From Peribacillus frigoritolerans (GTDB taxonomy: Bacteria > Bacillota > Bacilli > Bacillales > DSM-1321), in contig NZ_CP158190.1 in the NCBI RefSeq assembly GCF_040250305.1, positions 4,992,001 through 5,056,000 on the forward strand: a stretch of DNA of 64,000 bases, written 5' to 3'. Under the pieces are notes generated by a model. That model was not told the origin of the DNA, searched no databases, and was given only the letters and a program-made list of their open reading frames with translations. Made by a program: the position numbers and the translations under genes. Shown in pieces: positions 33,501 to 41,821 of the stretch (position 1 is its first letter; the number at the start of each line of letters is the position of its first letter).

Positions 33501-34399
33501 ACTGATTTTTCTTTTCCATTGATGTCCTTTACTTTCTTTGTGACGATTTTATAAGGTGTATATTTATTTTTATCATTCTTTGAATTATTGTCTTTATCTT
33601 TTTTGTAAACATTGGCATTGACATAAGGGAAATTCGCATCGTTGATGGCCTCGTCCAAATAAGCTAAACCATAATTGAATTCATGATTGCCGAATGTGGC
33701 CACATCATAGTCAAGCAAGTTCATCGCTTTATATACGGGATGGACTTCACCTTTTTTCAGTGGGGCTATTTTTGCTTTGTACGTACCTAGCGGTGTCCCT
33801 TGAATAAGGTCGCCGTTATCCACTAAAACGCTATTTTTCACTTCTTTTCGTGCCTGTTTAATTAAAGAAGCCGTTCGGGAAAAGCCGACAGAGTCCGATA
33901 CGGCATCCTTATAATAATCATAGCTCACCAGATTAGTGTGTATATCTGTCGTTTCCATGATCCTTAGTTCAAAAGGTGCATCCGATACGGAAGCTGCCAG
34001 GCTGTTGCCGAAGTTACTCGTATTGCCGTTATACTTGGAGACAACTGATACTTTGATCCAATAACCCGATTTGTACGAGTTGAAGTACGCAGAGAACTTT
34101 TGGGCCGATTTAATATCCGCCTCAATGGCTGACTGTGAAATGACCTTCGTCCCATTCATTAATTGGAAGACAACGGTTTCATTTCCTTTGTTCCCTTTTT
34201 TCGGTGTGACCGTTACAGTCGCTTTGGTGCCTTTTGAGTAATTAACAGTAGGAGTTGAAATGGTAAATGGTTCAGTCTTGACCGGTTTCTTATTAGACTC
34301 TTTGGCGGATGTCTCCCCCGGTACGGTAATTGGGGCTGTAATCAAACTGACAGCAAGAATCGGAGCGAGCATCTTATTAACATGCATTTTGAACGACAT
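30581..34399 (-). CDS. yfkN: Secreted bifunctional 2',3'-cyclic-nucleotide phosphodiesterase / 5'-nucleotidase (YfkN-like)
   Basis: A 1272-residue exported enzyme with two complete nucleotidase units in tandem. A signal peptide (KMLAPILAVSLITAPIT) is followed by a domain of unknown type (about 40-140). Unit 1 has RIMETTDIHTNL, NGDLIQGTPLG, FGNHEFNYG and SHTHKVFP, then a 5'-nucleotidase C-terminal domain. Unit 2 has LLGINDLHGQL, SAGDAVGASAP, VGNHEFDKG and AGDNHAKV, then NPGGIRADIPKGEVTFSDL. B. subtilis YfkN (1462 residues) releases phosphate and nucleosides from extracellular nucleotides. Unlike that protein, no sorting motif or membrane anchor is seen at the C-terminus (AEIEGRITNINN), so it is probably fully secreted. 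AAGGG lies 11 nt before the ATG. Confidence 0.92.
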   Translation of the reverse strand: MSFKMHVNKMLAPILAVSLITAPITVPGETSAKESNKKPVKTEPFTISTPTVNYSKGTKATVTVTPKKGNKGNETVVFQLMNGTKVISQSAIEADIKSAQKFSAYFNSYKSGYWIKVSVVSKYNGNTSNFGNSLAASVSDAPFELRIMETTDIHTNLVSYDYYKDAVSDSVGFSRTASLIKQARKEVKNSVLVDNGDLIQGTPLGTYKAKIAPLKKGEVHPVYKAMNLLDYDVATFGNHEFNYGLAYLDEAINDANFPYVNANVYKKDKDNNSKNDKNKYTPYKIVTKKVKDINGKEKSVKIGYIGFTPPQIMDWDKANLEGKVITKEIITTAKKYVPEMKKKGADVIVALTHSGFNGDTKNTEDVIYSLSKVSGIDAITFSHTHKVFPAQDEASLDSLFKDSQGKVLKGVDNKKGTINGVAAVQAGYGGSNLGIIDLDIQNIKGNWKVVNSESSTRAINDKITGKKAAEDASVVKAVKKDHEGTIKYVNTPIGTTTAPIHSYFALVQDDPSVQVVTSAQKWYVEKYIQSNRPEYKDLPILSVGAPFKAGRNGVEEFTEIKEGGLTIRSAGDLYLYDNTLKAIKIKGSVVKEWLEMSAGKYNTINPAKSEEQELLNGKFAVYNFDVIDGVTYQIDVTKAPRYDEKGIKVSDSSRIADLKYNGEPVDPNQDFIVVTNNYRASGGGNFPGVKGSEYVVDSADENRQILMDYITQEGEINPTADNNWSIAPISGKVDVTFTSSPKGAEYLNEDSPISYTGKKDDKGFGIYRYNLGKENVKVQLLGINDLHGQLDTTSDFGGIKQGRADYLAAHLKQRKAENPENTLLLSAGDAVGASAPVSSLIQDKPTLQFLNNMKFDVGTVGNHEFDKGVETLMAQINGGKSPTSDVVFDKLNFPYVVANVVYKDTKKPILDPYVIKKVGGVDIGFIGVVTNATPQKVSPDGIKNVEFIEQAPAVNKAVNELKEKGVKSIVIISHDPGTEKEGVITGEVADLANSVDDEVDVILAGDNHAKVNNYVDNKLIVQAYSYGTAFEDVDLEIDPNTKDIVKKSAEIVTVTQGGITPDAGTTKFINDYLGMFPELKAPLGTTDEKILRTNAYTQETGLGNLIADSMKADLNSDFAFMNPGGIRADIPKGEVTFSDLAKIQPFGNVLVKLELTGAEVKTLLQQQWIVEGSPKTLQISGLSYTADFSKPVTERVTLLKKADGTPIKDTETYTVAVNDFMASGGDNYTVLKGKERVFGHADLEAFVNYVKETFKGGKIMAEIEGRITNINN

Positions 34400-34595
34400 A
34401 CTTCACAACCCTTCTATTTTTGTAAAATGCTAGAATAATATATCATGATTTTGTCGAATAAACGCCAAAATTTACCGTAATATTACTAATTTTGAATAAA
34501 TGGTACTTTTTATCTATTTTCATCCACTGAACATGGACCGTTTTTCCTTCAAATATATATATAAAAGGCTGGCCTATGCACATGAGCCCGCCTGC

Positions 34596-34739
34596 TTACA
34601 CCGCATGGATTTCAAGATCGTTCCTTCTTTCTTCGACACTCTCTACTTCAGTGAAACCGTTTGATAATAATAAGACCAAGGCAATCACCCCAGCGTACTC
34701 CCAATCGATAATGAAATGCTTACTGAAGAATCTAATAAA
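34596..34739 (-). pseudogene. Possible remnant of a small membrane protein gene
   Basis: One minus-strand frame reads FIRFFSKHFIIDWEYAGVIA, then LVLLLSNGFTEVESVEERRN and DLEIHAV before a stop, with a stop and no start codon at its head. It looks like the end of a small gene with one membrane helix. The rest of 34400-34937 is AT-rich promoter DNA for the genes on either side. Confidence 0.3.
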
Positions 34740-34937
34740 TCATCAATACCATTGAAACAAATTAAATTCGTTAATTTTTCTCATTCGTTTTTTTGCAAAG
34801 TCTCTATTAACAAGATTTCATCAAAACAAAAGTGTAATTTAACCTAACTCACAATAAAAGTCATAAAAATGTCACTTATGTAAAAATTTCTTGGCATATA
34901 TAATTACATTTATGCTTAAAAGAAAGGATGTTTTTAT

Positions 34938-35423
34938 TTGCCTAGTAATAAAAAGGAAGGCATAATCTTTGGACTTTTTATGTGTTTTGGTATGGTCCTT
35001 ATTATGTCAGTTTACAACACAGCTTTACACGGCATTTCATCGTTTACAGTAGGGAGTGCAGTGATTCAATTTGCGGTGACATTTATCGTCGCTTTTATTG
35101 CAGAGTCAATAGTTGAACCGAAGGCACGTAAACTTGCATTATCACTACCTTATGATAAGTCGAAAGAAATCAAATTTATTATTGCAATTGCCTTTTGTAT
35201 GGTCCCTGGAATGGTCCTTATTATGTCAGTATATGGGCTTATTTTAACTAATTTAATGATAGGGATTGAGGGTTCAATTTTCATAGCTTACCTTAAAACG
35301 GTTGGTCTAAACTTTATCGTGGCGCTACCATCACAGTTACTAATTGTTGGACCAATCTCACGCTGGTTATTAACTAAATACATTAAACCAGCGACACAAA
35401 AGCCAAAATTAAAAAATGTTTGA
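34938..35423 (+). CDS. DUF2798 family membrane protein with internal duplication
   Basis: A 161-residue protein with four membrane helices. It is a tandem duplication: the stretch CFGMVLIMSVYNTAL near residue 16 returns as MVPGMVLIMSVYGLI near residue 93, each followed by a second helix and a basic end (EPKARKLA and SRWLLTKYI). This is the two-repeat form of DUF2798. Function unknown. Start is TTG, preceded by AAAGGATG. It ends in a good terminator. Base composition is slightly more A/T-rich than neighbours. Confidence 0.8.
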   Translation: MPSNKKEGIIFGLFMCFGMVLIMSVYNTALHGISSFTVGSAVIQFAVTFIVAFIAESIVEPKARKLALSLPYDKSKEIKFIIAIAFCMVPGMVLIMSVYGLILTNLMIGIEGSIFIAYLKTVGLNFIVALPSQLLIVGPISRWLLTKYIKPATQKPKLKNV

Positions 35424-35456
35424 GTGCGTAAATATTAATATATATGACAAATAAAT

Positions 35457-35490
35457 AAAAAGGATTAAGCTAATACGCTAATCCTTTTTA
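35457..35490 (+). terminator. Terminator of the DUF2798 gene
   Basis: AAAAAGGATTA, loop, TAATCCTTTTT. Confidence 0.85.
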
Positions 35491-35660
35491 TTTAATATGT
35501 TATAACCTACTGCGTTAAGACGAAAAATTCCTTATATTATGAATAAAACTGTCCAAGGCGTTTTCCTGTGAAGCGACCATTATACCCAATATGGATTCCC
35601 TGCTTGTCCTCCCTCCATAATCCCCTTTTTTAAAAAAATCTGCCGAATTCCTTGCAAAAT

Positions 35661-35694
35661 AAAAACTGGCAAAGCAAGTTGCATTACCAGTTTT
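35661..35694 (-). terminator. Terminator of the dinB-like gene
   Basis: AAACTGG ... CCAGTTTTTATTTT on the minus strand, right after the stop. Confidence 0.7.
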
Positions 35695-35706
35695 AAAAGT
35701 TAAAGC

Positions 35707-36165
35707 CTATAAATCCCGATCTATTAAACTAGCGGATACCGGTTCGATGCCCATCTCCCTCGACCAGATGGACAGCTGGCCTATATGGTGGATTTCGTGC
35801 GCTATGAGATGGCGCAGTATCCTGCCTTTTTCGTATGTTCCCCCCATCCAAGATGGCTGAATCATTTCATTCTCTTCTTCAATTGCATGCGAGTTCAAAT
35901 AGTCAATGACCTCAGAATGATAACATATGGATAAATCCTCCACTTTTTCGATCGTATCATAAGCTTCCAAATCGATCGCGACATCAGGCTTCCCTTGTAT
36001 GGCCCTGATCCAGCTGCATTCGACATCGATAATATGGGCGAGTGTCTTCAATATATTCCCCATCCCTCCTATGCGCTGCCGTTTCAGCTCCTCACATGGT
36101 AGGGAACGGCACCACTTGAACCACTCACTTCGCACCTGCCAGTTATACTTGAATAAGATCAACAT
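35707..36165 (-). CDS. DinB family protein
   Basis: A 152-residue four-helix-bundle protein of the DinB/YfiT type. Three His that would bind one metal are in LAHIIDVECSWIRA and LIAHEIHHIGQLSIWSREMG. Members include thiol-transferases such as BstA; the reaction here is unknown. I chose the ATG at 36165 because AGGGGG lies upstream and because earlier starts would overlap the end of the GNAT gene. It follows the GNAT gene in the same direction at 41 bases and is probably co-transcribed. Confidence 0.85.
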   Translation of the reverse strand: MLILFKYNWQVRSEWFKWCRSLPCEELKRQRIGGMGNILKTLAHIIDVECSWIRAIQGKPDVAIDLEAYDTIEKVEDLSICYHSEVIDYLNSHAIEEENEMIQPSWMGGTYEKGRILRHLIAHEIHHIGQLSIWSREMGIEPVSASLIDRDL

Positions 36166-36205
36166 CCATCCCAGCCCCCTAACACTATTTGTCGTCAAAT
36201 ACCCT

Positions 36206-37045
36206 TCAGCCTTTGTATTGATGATACTCCTGTCTTTGAATCGTTTTGAAGCCACAAGATTCATAGAGTCTTAAAGCATGCTCATTAGTCGCCTCGACCT
36301 CGAGAAAAATGTCATATCCCAGCTGGCATTGTTCGGCTACGATCTTTTTCAATGCCTTTCTGCCAAGTCCTTTTCCCTGGTATTTTGGCAAAATGGAAAA
36401 TCCATAAATCCACGCTTCCCGACCTGAGTGATCAACACGGATCTTACCGACTGCAAGGCCACCCTTTTCAATCATCATGGTTTTCAGAGTATCCTCATAT
36501 AGGATGCGCTGATAATAATCCTTCGCCTCTTGTTCCGTAAATTGGAAACATTGAATATCCAGCTGAATTTCCGTTTCCTCATCATCTCTCCGTGAAGGGC
36601 GAACGACTGCATCATCATAATCATCAAGCACCGTTTCGGACCATTTCATTTGAAACTCAGAAAAAGCAAACTCACATGGGAGCTGTTTCAAAAATTCTGT
36701 CCCTGAATCGGATTGAGCAGGTGAGTTCAAGAGAATCAACTTATAGTTGCGCTCCACGGCACTTCTTATCGCCTCTTCCAGCAGCTTTGTAAAAATGCCT
36801 TGCCTCCGGTAATCAGGATGTACCATCCCGCATATCTCCACTTTGTTCCCAAAATCGTATAAACCAAGAAAACCAACAAGCTTCAATCCATCATAGTGAA
36901 AAAAGTCATTCTTATGCACACCATTTCGACTGCGAAGCGTTTCCCAGTTCAGCTTTAAAGTAAAACCTTCCCGTTCACATTCATGCTGCAGGATCCGAAT
37001 ATCTTCTAGCTGTTGACTCTTCAATTCATTCCACCCCTTTTCCAT
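36206..37045 (-). CDS. Tandem-domain GNAT N-acetyltransferase
   Basis: A 279-residue protein with two GNAT folds. The first (about 1-140) has the acetyl-CoA motif VHPDYRRQGIFTKLL; the second (about 145-279) has ILPKYQGKGLGRKALKKIV and ends ALRLYESCGFK. Both pyrophosphate-binding loops (RRQGI, QGKGLG) are intact. Twin-GNAT proteins of this kind are found in many Bacilli; the acceptor is unknown. It is followed by the DinB gene. Confidence 0.87.
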   Translation of the reverse strand: MEKGWNELKSQQLEDIRILQHECEREGFTLKLNWETLRSRNGVHKNDFFHYDGLKLVGFLGLYDFGNKVEICGMVHPDYRRQGIFTKLLEEAIRSAVERNYKLILLNSPAQSDSGTEFLKQLPCEFAFSEFQMKWSETVLDDYDDAVVRPSRRDDEETEIQLDIQCFQFTEQEAKDYYQRILYEDTLKTMMIEKGGLAVGKIRVDHSGREAWIYGFSILPKYQGKGLGRKALKKIVAEQCQLGYDIFLEVEATNEHALRLYESCGFKTIQRQEYHQYKG

Positions 37046-37366
37046 ATTATCAGTTTATTACCAAACAATAAGAAAAGCAGCACCCTTTTACTCGGATGCC
37101 GCATACTTCTATAAGTTTATTGATGAATGTTGTTTTTTTAAAAGTATTTTCACTTTAATCCATAAAACTAAAATCGTACGAGGGGAGGATTTCCTATCTA
37201 ATTCCATTGACGGATGAATTATAGTAGTAAAATGATTCCAAATGACGATTATTTTTTACCTATTTTGTGCTATATTCCAAATAATGGTTTATCATTTTTA
37301 TTATTTGAGTTTAAGGGAGGGGTTTAGCAAAGTCTTGATTTTCAGATAGTACCCATTTCTTTATAC

Positions 37367-37407
37367 CCGAATTCCGGACCCTTTTTTGAATAGAATCCGA
37401 AATTCGG
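37367..37407 (-). terminator. Inverted repeat after yvrJ
   Basis: CCGAATTCCGGA and TCCGAAATTCGG pair with one mismatch. It lies 30 bases beyond the yvrJ stop and may end its transcript, although there is no strong T-run. The 37046-37437 gap holds nothing else recognisable. Confidence 0.5.
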
Positions 37408-37437
37408 TGTTTATCACCTGGCACATAAGTCCTGAGG

Positions 37438-37602
37438 TTATCGTTTTTTCGTTTTATGAGCGGACTTTTTTAAGTTCTCTACGTCCGTTGTCAGTTCTTT
37501 TAATTGTTTACCGAAGCGGAAGAGCAAAAACATAGAAACGACGAATGGATAGCCAAATTCGCTAACTAATGAAACCCACATAGTAGCATCCTCAATCATC
37601 AT
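37438..37602 (-). CDS. yvrJ: YvrJ family small membrane protein
   Basis: Found by eye, 54 residues from the first of two consecutive ATG codons. AAGGGGTGAAGAGG lies upstream. The product has one membrane helix (SEFGYPFVVSMFLLFRFG) and a basic cytoplasmic tail (KQLKELTTDVENLKKSAHK), the pattern of YvrJ. In B. subtilis yvrJ belongs to the SigO regulon and lies beside yvrI (sigO). Here it is divergent from sigO, with 156 bases between them, which strengthens the call. A sigma-O promoter for it is expected in that gap but I could not define one. Confidence 0.75.
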   Translation of the reverse strand: MMIEDATMWVSLVSEFGYPFVVSMFLLFRFGKQLKELTTDVENLKKSAHKTKKR

Positions 37603-37758
37603 CCTCTTCACCCCTTTTCTTGTATCTGATATCTAAAGTGAAACTTGTTTAAAAAAAACAATCTAGCACTATTGATTCATGGAAAAAAGAACGAATGTTC
37701 GTATATAATTGATTTATTCCCCTTGTCTATCACTTTATTAATTAAAGGAGGGATAACA

Positions 37759-38382
37759 ATGAACCAATTAACTTCTCATTTTTTTTCTCATTCATTGGAG
37801 TTTCTGCAGCAACAGTACTCATCTTTCTTTGAACAACCGATCATTCAAGTATTTTTACAGAACCCAGAGCATTTAAAGATTTTCACTGAAACTCTTGATT
37901 CCCCTTCTTCCCACAACATTTGCCATCTCAACGAGACTTTCAAAATTTTCTATTACCGGGCTAAAGTATACAAATACATGTGCTCCTTAATTTACTTTTT
38001 CTCTGTTGATTTTGATAAAAGGGCACGGAAACAGCGGGAACGCTATCGAATGGTACTTGATGCGGCACCAAGGGATACTGGCGGATTGATCGATCGAGTC
38101 GGCACTATGGATGTTCAACTTGAAAAGATGGGGGAAACGAATGAACTCGCTTCACACATAAGTGATGAAGAGATGATAAAAGCCTTGAAAAAGTTAACAG
38201 CCAAACAAAACCTGGTGCTCACCATGATCTTTTCCTACGGCCTATCCAACAAGGAAATTGCTGCCTATTTCCATGAGTCGCCACAGAATATCTCAAGCAT
38301 CCGTAAACAAGCTCTAAAAAAACTTCGAAAGCACTATATGGATGAGGTATATGTTAGAAAGGAGAAAAGCCATTGTGGATAA
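37759..38382 (+). CDS. sigO: RNA polymerase sigma factor SigO-like
   Basis: A 207-residue protein, close to B. subtilis SigO (YvrI). The C-terminal part is a sigma region 4: ALKKLTAKQNLVLTMIFSYG, LSNKEIAAYFHESPQNISSI and RKQALKKLRKHY form the helix-turn-helix that reads the -35 element. The N-terminal half lacks a normal region 2, which is supplied by RsoA. The ATG at 37759 follows AAAGGAGGG at good spacing; the frame is open further upstream without a ribosome site. rsoA follows with an 8-base overlap. In B. subtilis the pair drives oxdC and yvrJ under acid and wall stress. Confidence 0.85.
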   Translation: MNQLTSHFFSHSLEFLQQQYSSFFEQPIIQVFLQNPEHLKIFTETLDSPSSHNICHLNETFKIFYYRAKVYKYMCSLIYFFSVDFDKRARKQRERYRMVLDAAPRDTGGLIDRVGTMDVQLEKMGETNELASHISDEEMIKALKKLTAKQNLVLTMIFSYGLSNKEIAAYFHESPQNISSIRKQALKKLRKHYMDEVYVRKEKSHCG

Positions 38383-38593
38383 AAAACTGTCAAAAGAAGA
38401 ATTGATGGATCTAATCGACTCTTTGAATCCTAAAATAAAAAAATCGTTAAAAAACACGAACTATCAAGACCGGAATGATCTGGAGCAAGAAATTAAACTC
38501 AAGATCATTGAATCATATGAAAAAATCGCAGCAATCGAAGCCCCTAATTTTGAGGAGTTCCTTGCAGAATTCCTTACTAAGCAAAAACAATGA
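38375..38593 (+). CDS. rsoA: Sigma-O co-factor RsoA-like protein
   Basis: A 72-residue protein with a sigma region 2-like stretch: SLNPKIKKSLKNTNYQDRND and LEQEIKLKIIESYEKIAA. B. subtilis RsoA (YvrHa, 79 residues) supplies region 2 to SigO so that the two make one sigma factor. The GTG at 38375 was chosen because AAAGGAG precedes it and it overlaps the sigO stop region by 8 bases, which suggests translational coupling and equal amounts of both subunits. A strong terminator follows. Confidence 0.82.
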   Translation: MDKKLSKEELMDLIDSLNPKIKKSLKNTNYQDRNDLEQEIKLKIIESYEKIAAIEAPNFEEFLAEFLTKQKQ

Positions 38594-38640
38594 AAAAGTA
38601 CCAAGTCCAGAGCAAGGATGCTGGACTTGGTACTTTTTTT
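38593..38640. terminator. Strong bidirectional terminator
   Basis: AAAAAGTACCAAGTCCAG and its complement around a 10-base loop, then seven T. It serves rsoA and the convergent acylase gene. Confidence 0.92.
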
Positions 38641-38647
38641 CTGAATA

Positions 38648-41017
38648 TCAGTATGATGGTTTCAATGTCAGCGTGTCACCTATTGGGTCATCTAAAGTGG
38701 TTTTATGATAAGTACCTTCTGCCCAATCTTCAAGCTGATCATGGTACCACTCACTTTTCACGTTACCTGATTGACCCGGGCCAACGAGGTGATATCCTTG
38801 ATTCATGTCGGCTAGGTCGATGACAAATCTCCAGGAGCCGCCATGATTAACGGTTCCATCATCTAAAAATGCCGCCGCCTGTACGGTGACACTGCTGCCG
38901 CCTACCGGCATTCCGCCGCCGCTGTTAAATAAATAATTTAATGGGGCGACACTCGATAGCGGGTGGTTAAACCTGACCTGATGATAGTCTCCCCATTCCC
39001 AATCAGCTATATCATCCCCTTGTAATTCTTCCAGTTCCGTTAAGGTCTCCTGCAGCGACTTGGCAAGCACCTGCTCAAGTCCGCCTGCCTCTTCAATCCA
39101 AGGGCCCGGCTTACCGTCCAGTGCCCGCCTTAGTAGTTCATCGACGGCCGAACGCCTCCCATTAAAGAGGTTGAGGGTTTCCTCCGGTATTTCTTCCTTA
39201 AGCAGTACATCACCTATTTTTCTCATCCAGACATTAAAAATCATAGGTGCGGCTTCGTCAACGGAATCAATATGATTCCATTTTTCCAGAATCGTCAGTG
39301 CCTGGTCTTCCTGTTTCCCCCATGGACCTTTCAATACATCCACGAATTGAGGAACAAACTCCTTAGCTTGCAAATTCACTGTATCCATCTGCAGGCTTTG
39401 CATATCCTCGGCCGTAAGCTTTTTATTGGCTTTTAAAAACTCCTGTATCCTCATCTGACGGTACGGCTGTGCCCAGTTATTGCTGATGTGGTAAGGATAA
39501 TCGTCTGAGATGACCTTATTATTCGCTGTCGAAATGAATCCCTCTTCCGGATTCACCGTTTTTGGAAGTTCATCAAAGGGAATATAGCCTTTCCACTCAA
39601 ATTCATCCGTCCAGCCAGGTACAGGCAGCATACTATCGCCTTTTTTCCTGATTGGGATTTTCCCATTCGCCTTATAGGCAATGGTACCGTCGACTGAGGC
39701 AAAGACGAAATTCTGGGCCGGCGTTTCGAATTGCAAGAGTGCCTTTTCGAATTCTTTCCAGCTTCCCGCTTTATTCATATTCAGTACCGCTTCAAGCTCG
39801 GCAGATGGATCAAGTGCCGTCCACCTTAATGCAAGCACGGTATCTTTTCCGCTTTTCCCGGCAAACTCTGAGACAACCGGTCCATGGCGGGTAACCGTCA
39901 CTTTATAGTCGAGTGTTTTACCATCCTTCACCTTGATGGGTTCGTCCAAGATTTCAGCTTTTTCCCATTTACCTTTGTAGGAGAATTCTTTCTCGTTTTC
40001 CGGGTTTCTCCTCTCAATATACAGATCCTGTACATCCGGACCGGTATTGGTCACACCCCAAGCCACCTTTTCGTTATGACCAAGGATGATTCCCGGAATC
40101 CCGGCAAAAATAACACCGCTCACATTGACCGACGGGGCCTCCAAATGCATTTGATACCACACGGACGGTGTAGCTAATCCCAGATGGGGATCATCGGCCA
40201 ATAACGGCTGACCGGAATCCGTTTTCTTGCCTGAAACTACCCAGTTATTGCTGCCGTTGAATTCATAAGGAATAACGGCCCCTGCAAAACTTTTTTCAAT
40301 ATCCAGTTCTTCCTTACTGATGATATATGGAGCGTTCTTTGGATAATCAGGAAATAAATCATATGCTTTTTCCTTTGGGAACGTTTGCAGCAAATACTGC
40401 CTAAACGCCTGATCTTCCCAGTTCCCGCCTAAATCAAAGGCCATATATTTACCGATGGTCAGCGAATCGACGGGTGTCCACGGCTCTGGTTCGTATCCAA
40501 GCAGAGTGAACTCCGCCGGCCATTTCCCATTCTCCTTCAATTCATTGATATAAAGATTTACCCCCTCGGCAAACACATCCAAGGCTTCTTTCCCTTCACT
40601 TGTATATGCTGCATAAGAGGCTTCAGCCGCCCGCCTCAACCCAAGTGTACGGAAATACTTATCGTTTTTGACGGTTTTCTCACCAATCACTTCACTCAAT
40701 CTTCCTGAAGCCTGACGCCTGCTTAAATCCATTTGAAATAAACGATCCTGTGCTTGGATATACCCTTGGGCTAAATACAAATCATGTTCATTCGCTGCGT
40801 TGATATGCGGGACCCCACTTGAATCCCTCACGACCGTAACCGGTTTCAAAAGACCTGGAAGCGATATTTCCCCCTTCGTTTCCGGCAAGGATCTTGAAAG
40901 AAATACATTTGCAGCAATCAAGACAGACAGCAAAAGTATAATCACGATTCCAAAACTCCATAGCACCCGCTTTCTCCACTTCCGTTTTGGCTTTTGCTGA
41001 GGTACGGCAACTTCCAT
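38648..41017 (-). CDS. Penicillin acylase family Ntn-hydrolase
   Basis: A 789-residue acylase precursor. An N-terminal signal anchor (VLWSFGIVIILLLSVLIAANVF) puts it outside the membrane. The alpha part contains GVPHINAANEHDLYLAQGYI. The likely self-cleavage site is before Ser in NGSNNWVVSGKKTDSG, where Ser becomes the N-terminal nucleophile of the beta chain; downstream Asn and Arg segments are present (PGIILGHNEKVAWGVTNTGP). Family members split amide bonds of penicillin G, acyl-homoserine lactones or other acyl amides; substrate unknown. It could take part in signal quenching, which is inference. Confidence 0.88.
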   Translation of the reverse strand: MEVAVPQQKPKRKWRKRVLWSFGIVIILLLSVLIAANVFLSRSLPETKGEISLPGLLKPVTVVRDSSGVPHINAANEHDLYLAQGYIQAQDRLFQMDLSRRQASGRLSEVIGEKTVKNDKYFRTLGLRRAAEASYAAYTSEGKEALDVFAEGVNLYINELKENGKWPAEFTLLGYEPEPWTPVDSLTIGKYMAFDLGGNWEDQAFRQYLLQTFPKEKAYDLFPDYPKNAPYIISKEELDIEKSFAGAVIPYEFNGSNNWVVSGKKTDSGQPLLADDPHLGLATPSVWYQMHLEAPSVNVSGVIFAGIPGIILGHNEKVAWGVTNTGPDVQDLYIERRNPENEKEFSYKGKWEKAEILDEPIKVKDGKTLDYKVTVTRHGPVVSEFAGKSGKDTVLALRWTALDPSAELEAVLNMNKAGSWKEFEKALLQFETPAQNFVFASVDGTIAYKANGKIPIRKKGDSMLPVPGWTDEFEWKGYIPFDELPKTVNPEEGFISTANNKVISDDYPYHISNNWAQPYRQMRIQEFLKANKKLTAEDMQSLQMDTVNLQAKEFVPQFVDVLKGPWGKQEDQALTILEKWNHIDSVDEAAPMIFNVWMRKIGDVLLKEEIPEETLNLFNGRRSAVDELLRRALDGKPGPWIEEAGGLEQVLAKSLQETLTELEELQGDDIADWEWGDYHQVRFNHPLSSVAPLNYLFNSGGGMPVGGSSVTVQAAAFLDDGTVNHGGSWRFVIDLADMNQGYHLVGPGQSGNVKSEWYHDQLEDWAEGTYHKTTLDDPIGDTLTLKPSY

Positions 41018-41138
41018 CGATTCATCTCCCTCTCTCTCCCCATAAAACTCTCTTTCTTTCTATTTAAGATATTCCGCGTTTCCACCCATCTTTCCTACCA
41101 ACATGCTTACATTCTCTCTTTTTATTTCAGTAAGGTTG

Positions 41139-41325
41139 GAAAGGTTCAAGGACGGATTTTTCCTGCGCAAGGTCGAATTATTAACGTGCAAGGTCGAATT
41201 ATTACCGCTTAAGGACGGATTATACTCGTACAAGGTCGGAATTATTCCGCTCAACGTCGGATTACTACCGCGAAAGGTCAAATCGTTACCGTACAAGGTC
41301 GATTTACTACCGCGAAATTGCTCCG
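41139..41325. repeat. Degenerate 20-21-bp tandem array (CAAGGTCGAATTATTACCG type)
   Basis: About eight units: CAAGGACGGATTTTTCCTGC, CAAGGTCGAATTATTAACGT, CAAGGTCGAATTATTACCGC, then more diverged copies to CAAGGTCGATTTACTACCGC. The AGGTCGAAT core also occurs, inverted, in the array at 10815-10990. It lies upstream of the acylase gene and downstream of the 41384 gene. The 41018-41383 gap holds nothing else. Confidence 0.85.
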
Positions 41326-41383
41326 ATAAACATTAAATCAAATGCAAAAACACCGATACAATGTATCGATGTGGCAGGGAATG

Positions 41384-41821
41384 CTAGCTATTTGCAATAA
41401 TGTATTCAATCACTTTATCTGCATCGTCTGTATAAAAGAGAGCTTTATCAAAGTCATGGGCCGCCTTCGTCTCCGCTTCCATGTATTCAATCGGGGAGAG
41501 GAGACCGAAGATTCTCTTCCATTTATGAGTTTTCTCCAAAAGTTTTCTTTCTTTTTTTATATCCTCTGGTATGAATTCATTAATGATAAAACATGGGTCG
41601 GAAAATGAAGGGTCCCCAAAACGTTCATTCAAGGCTCGCAATTTATCCCGATCCCATTCCACCCTTACCAAGTCCGATATGACCGAGACATTTTGGACCG
41701 AGTCGAGGATCCGTTTGGACAAAACATCATATTCTTCATCCTCCAGCCCATTATCCGTCATGATTCCTACACAATACCATTTTTCGTAATGTTCTGGTTC
41801 TTCATTTTTCTTGAAAAACAC
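41384..41821 (-). CDS. Hypothetical protein, 145 aa
   Basis: A soluble, acidic protein with a GTG start after AAGGTGG. It begins FFKKNEEPEHYEKWYCVGIM and contains a long charged middle (DLVRVEWDRDKLRALNERFG) and ILDSVQNV. No membrane segment or known motif. It ends just beside a 20-bp tandem array. I cannot name a family; the good ribosome site and consistent coding composition make it a likely gene. Confidence 0.7.
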   Translation of the reverse strand: MFFKKNEEPEHYEKWYCVGIMTDNGLEDEEYDVLSKRILDSVQNVSVISDLVRVEWDRDKLRALNERFGDPSFSDPCFIINEFIPEDIKKERKLLEKTHKWKRIFGLLSPIEYMEAETKAAHDFDKALFYTDDADKVIEYIIANS

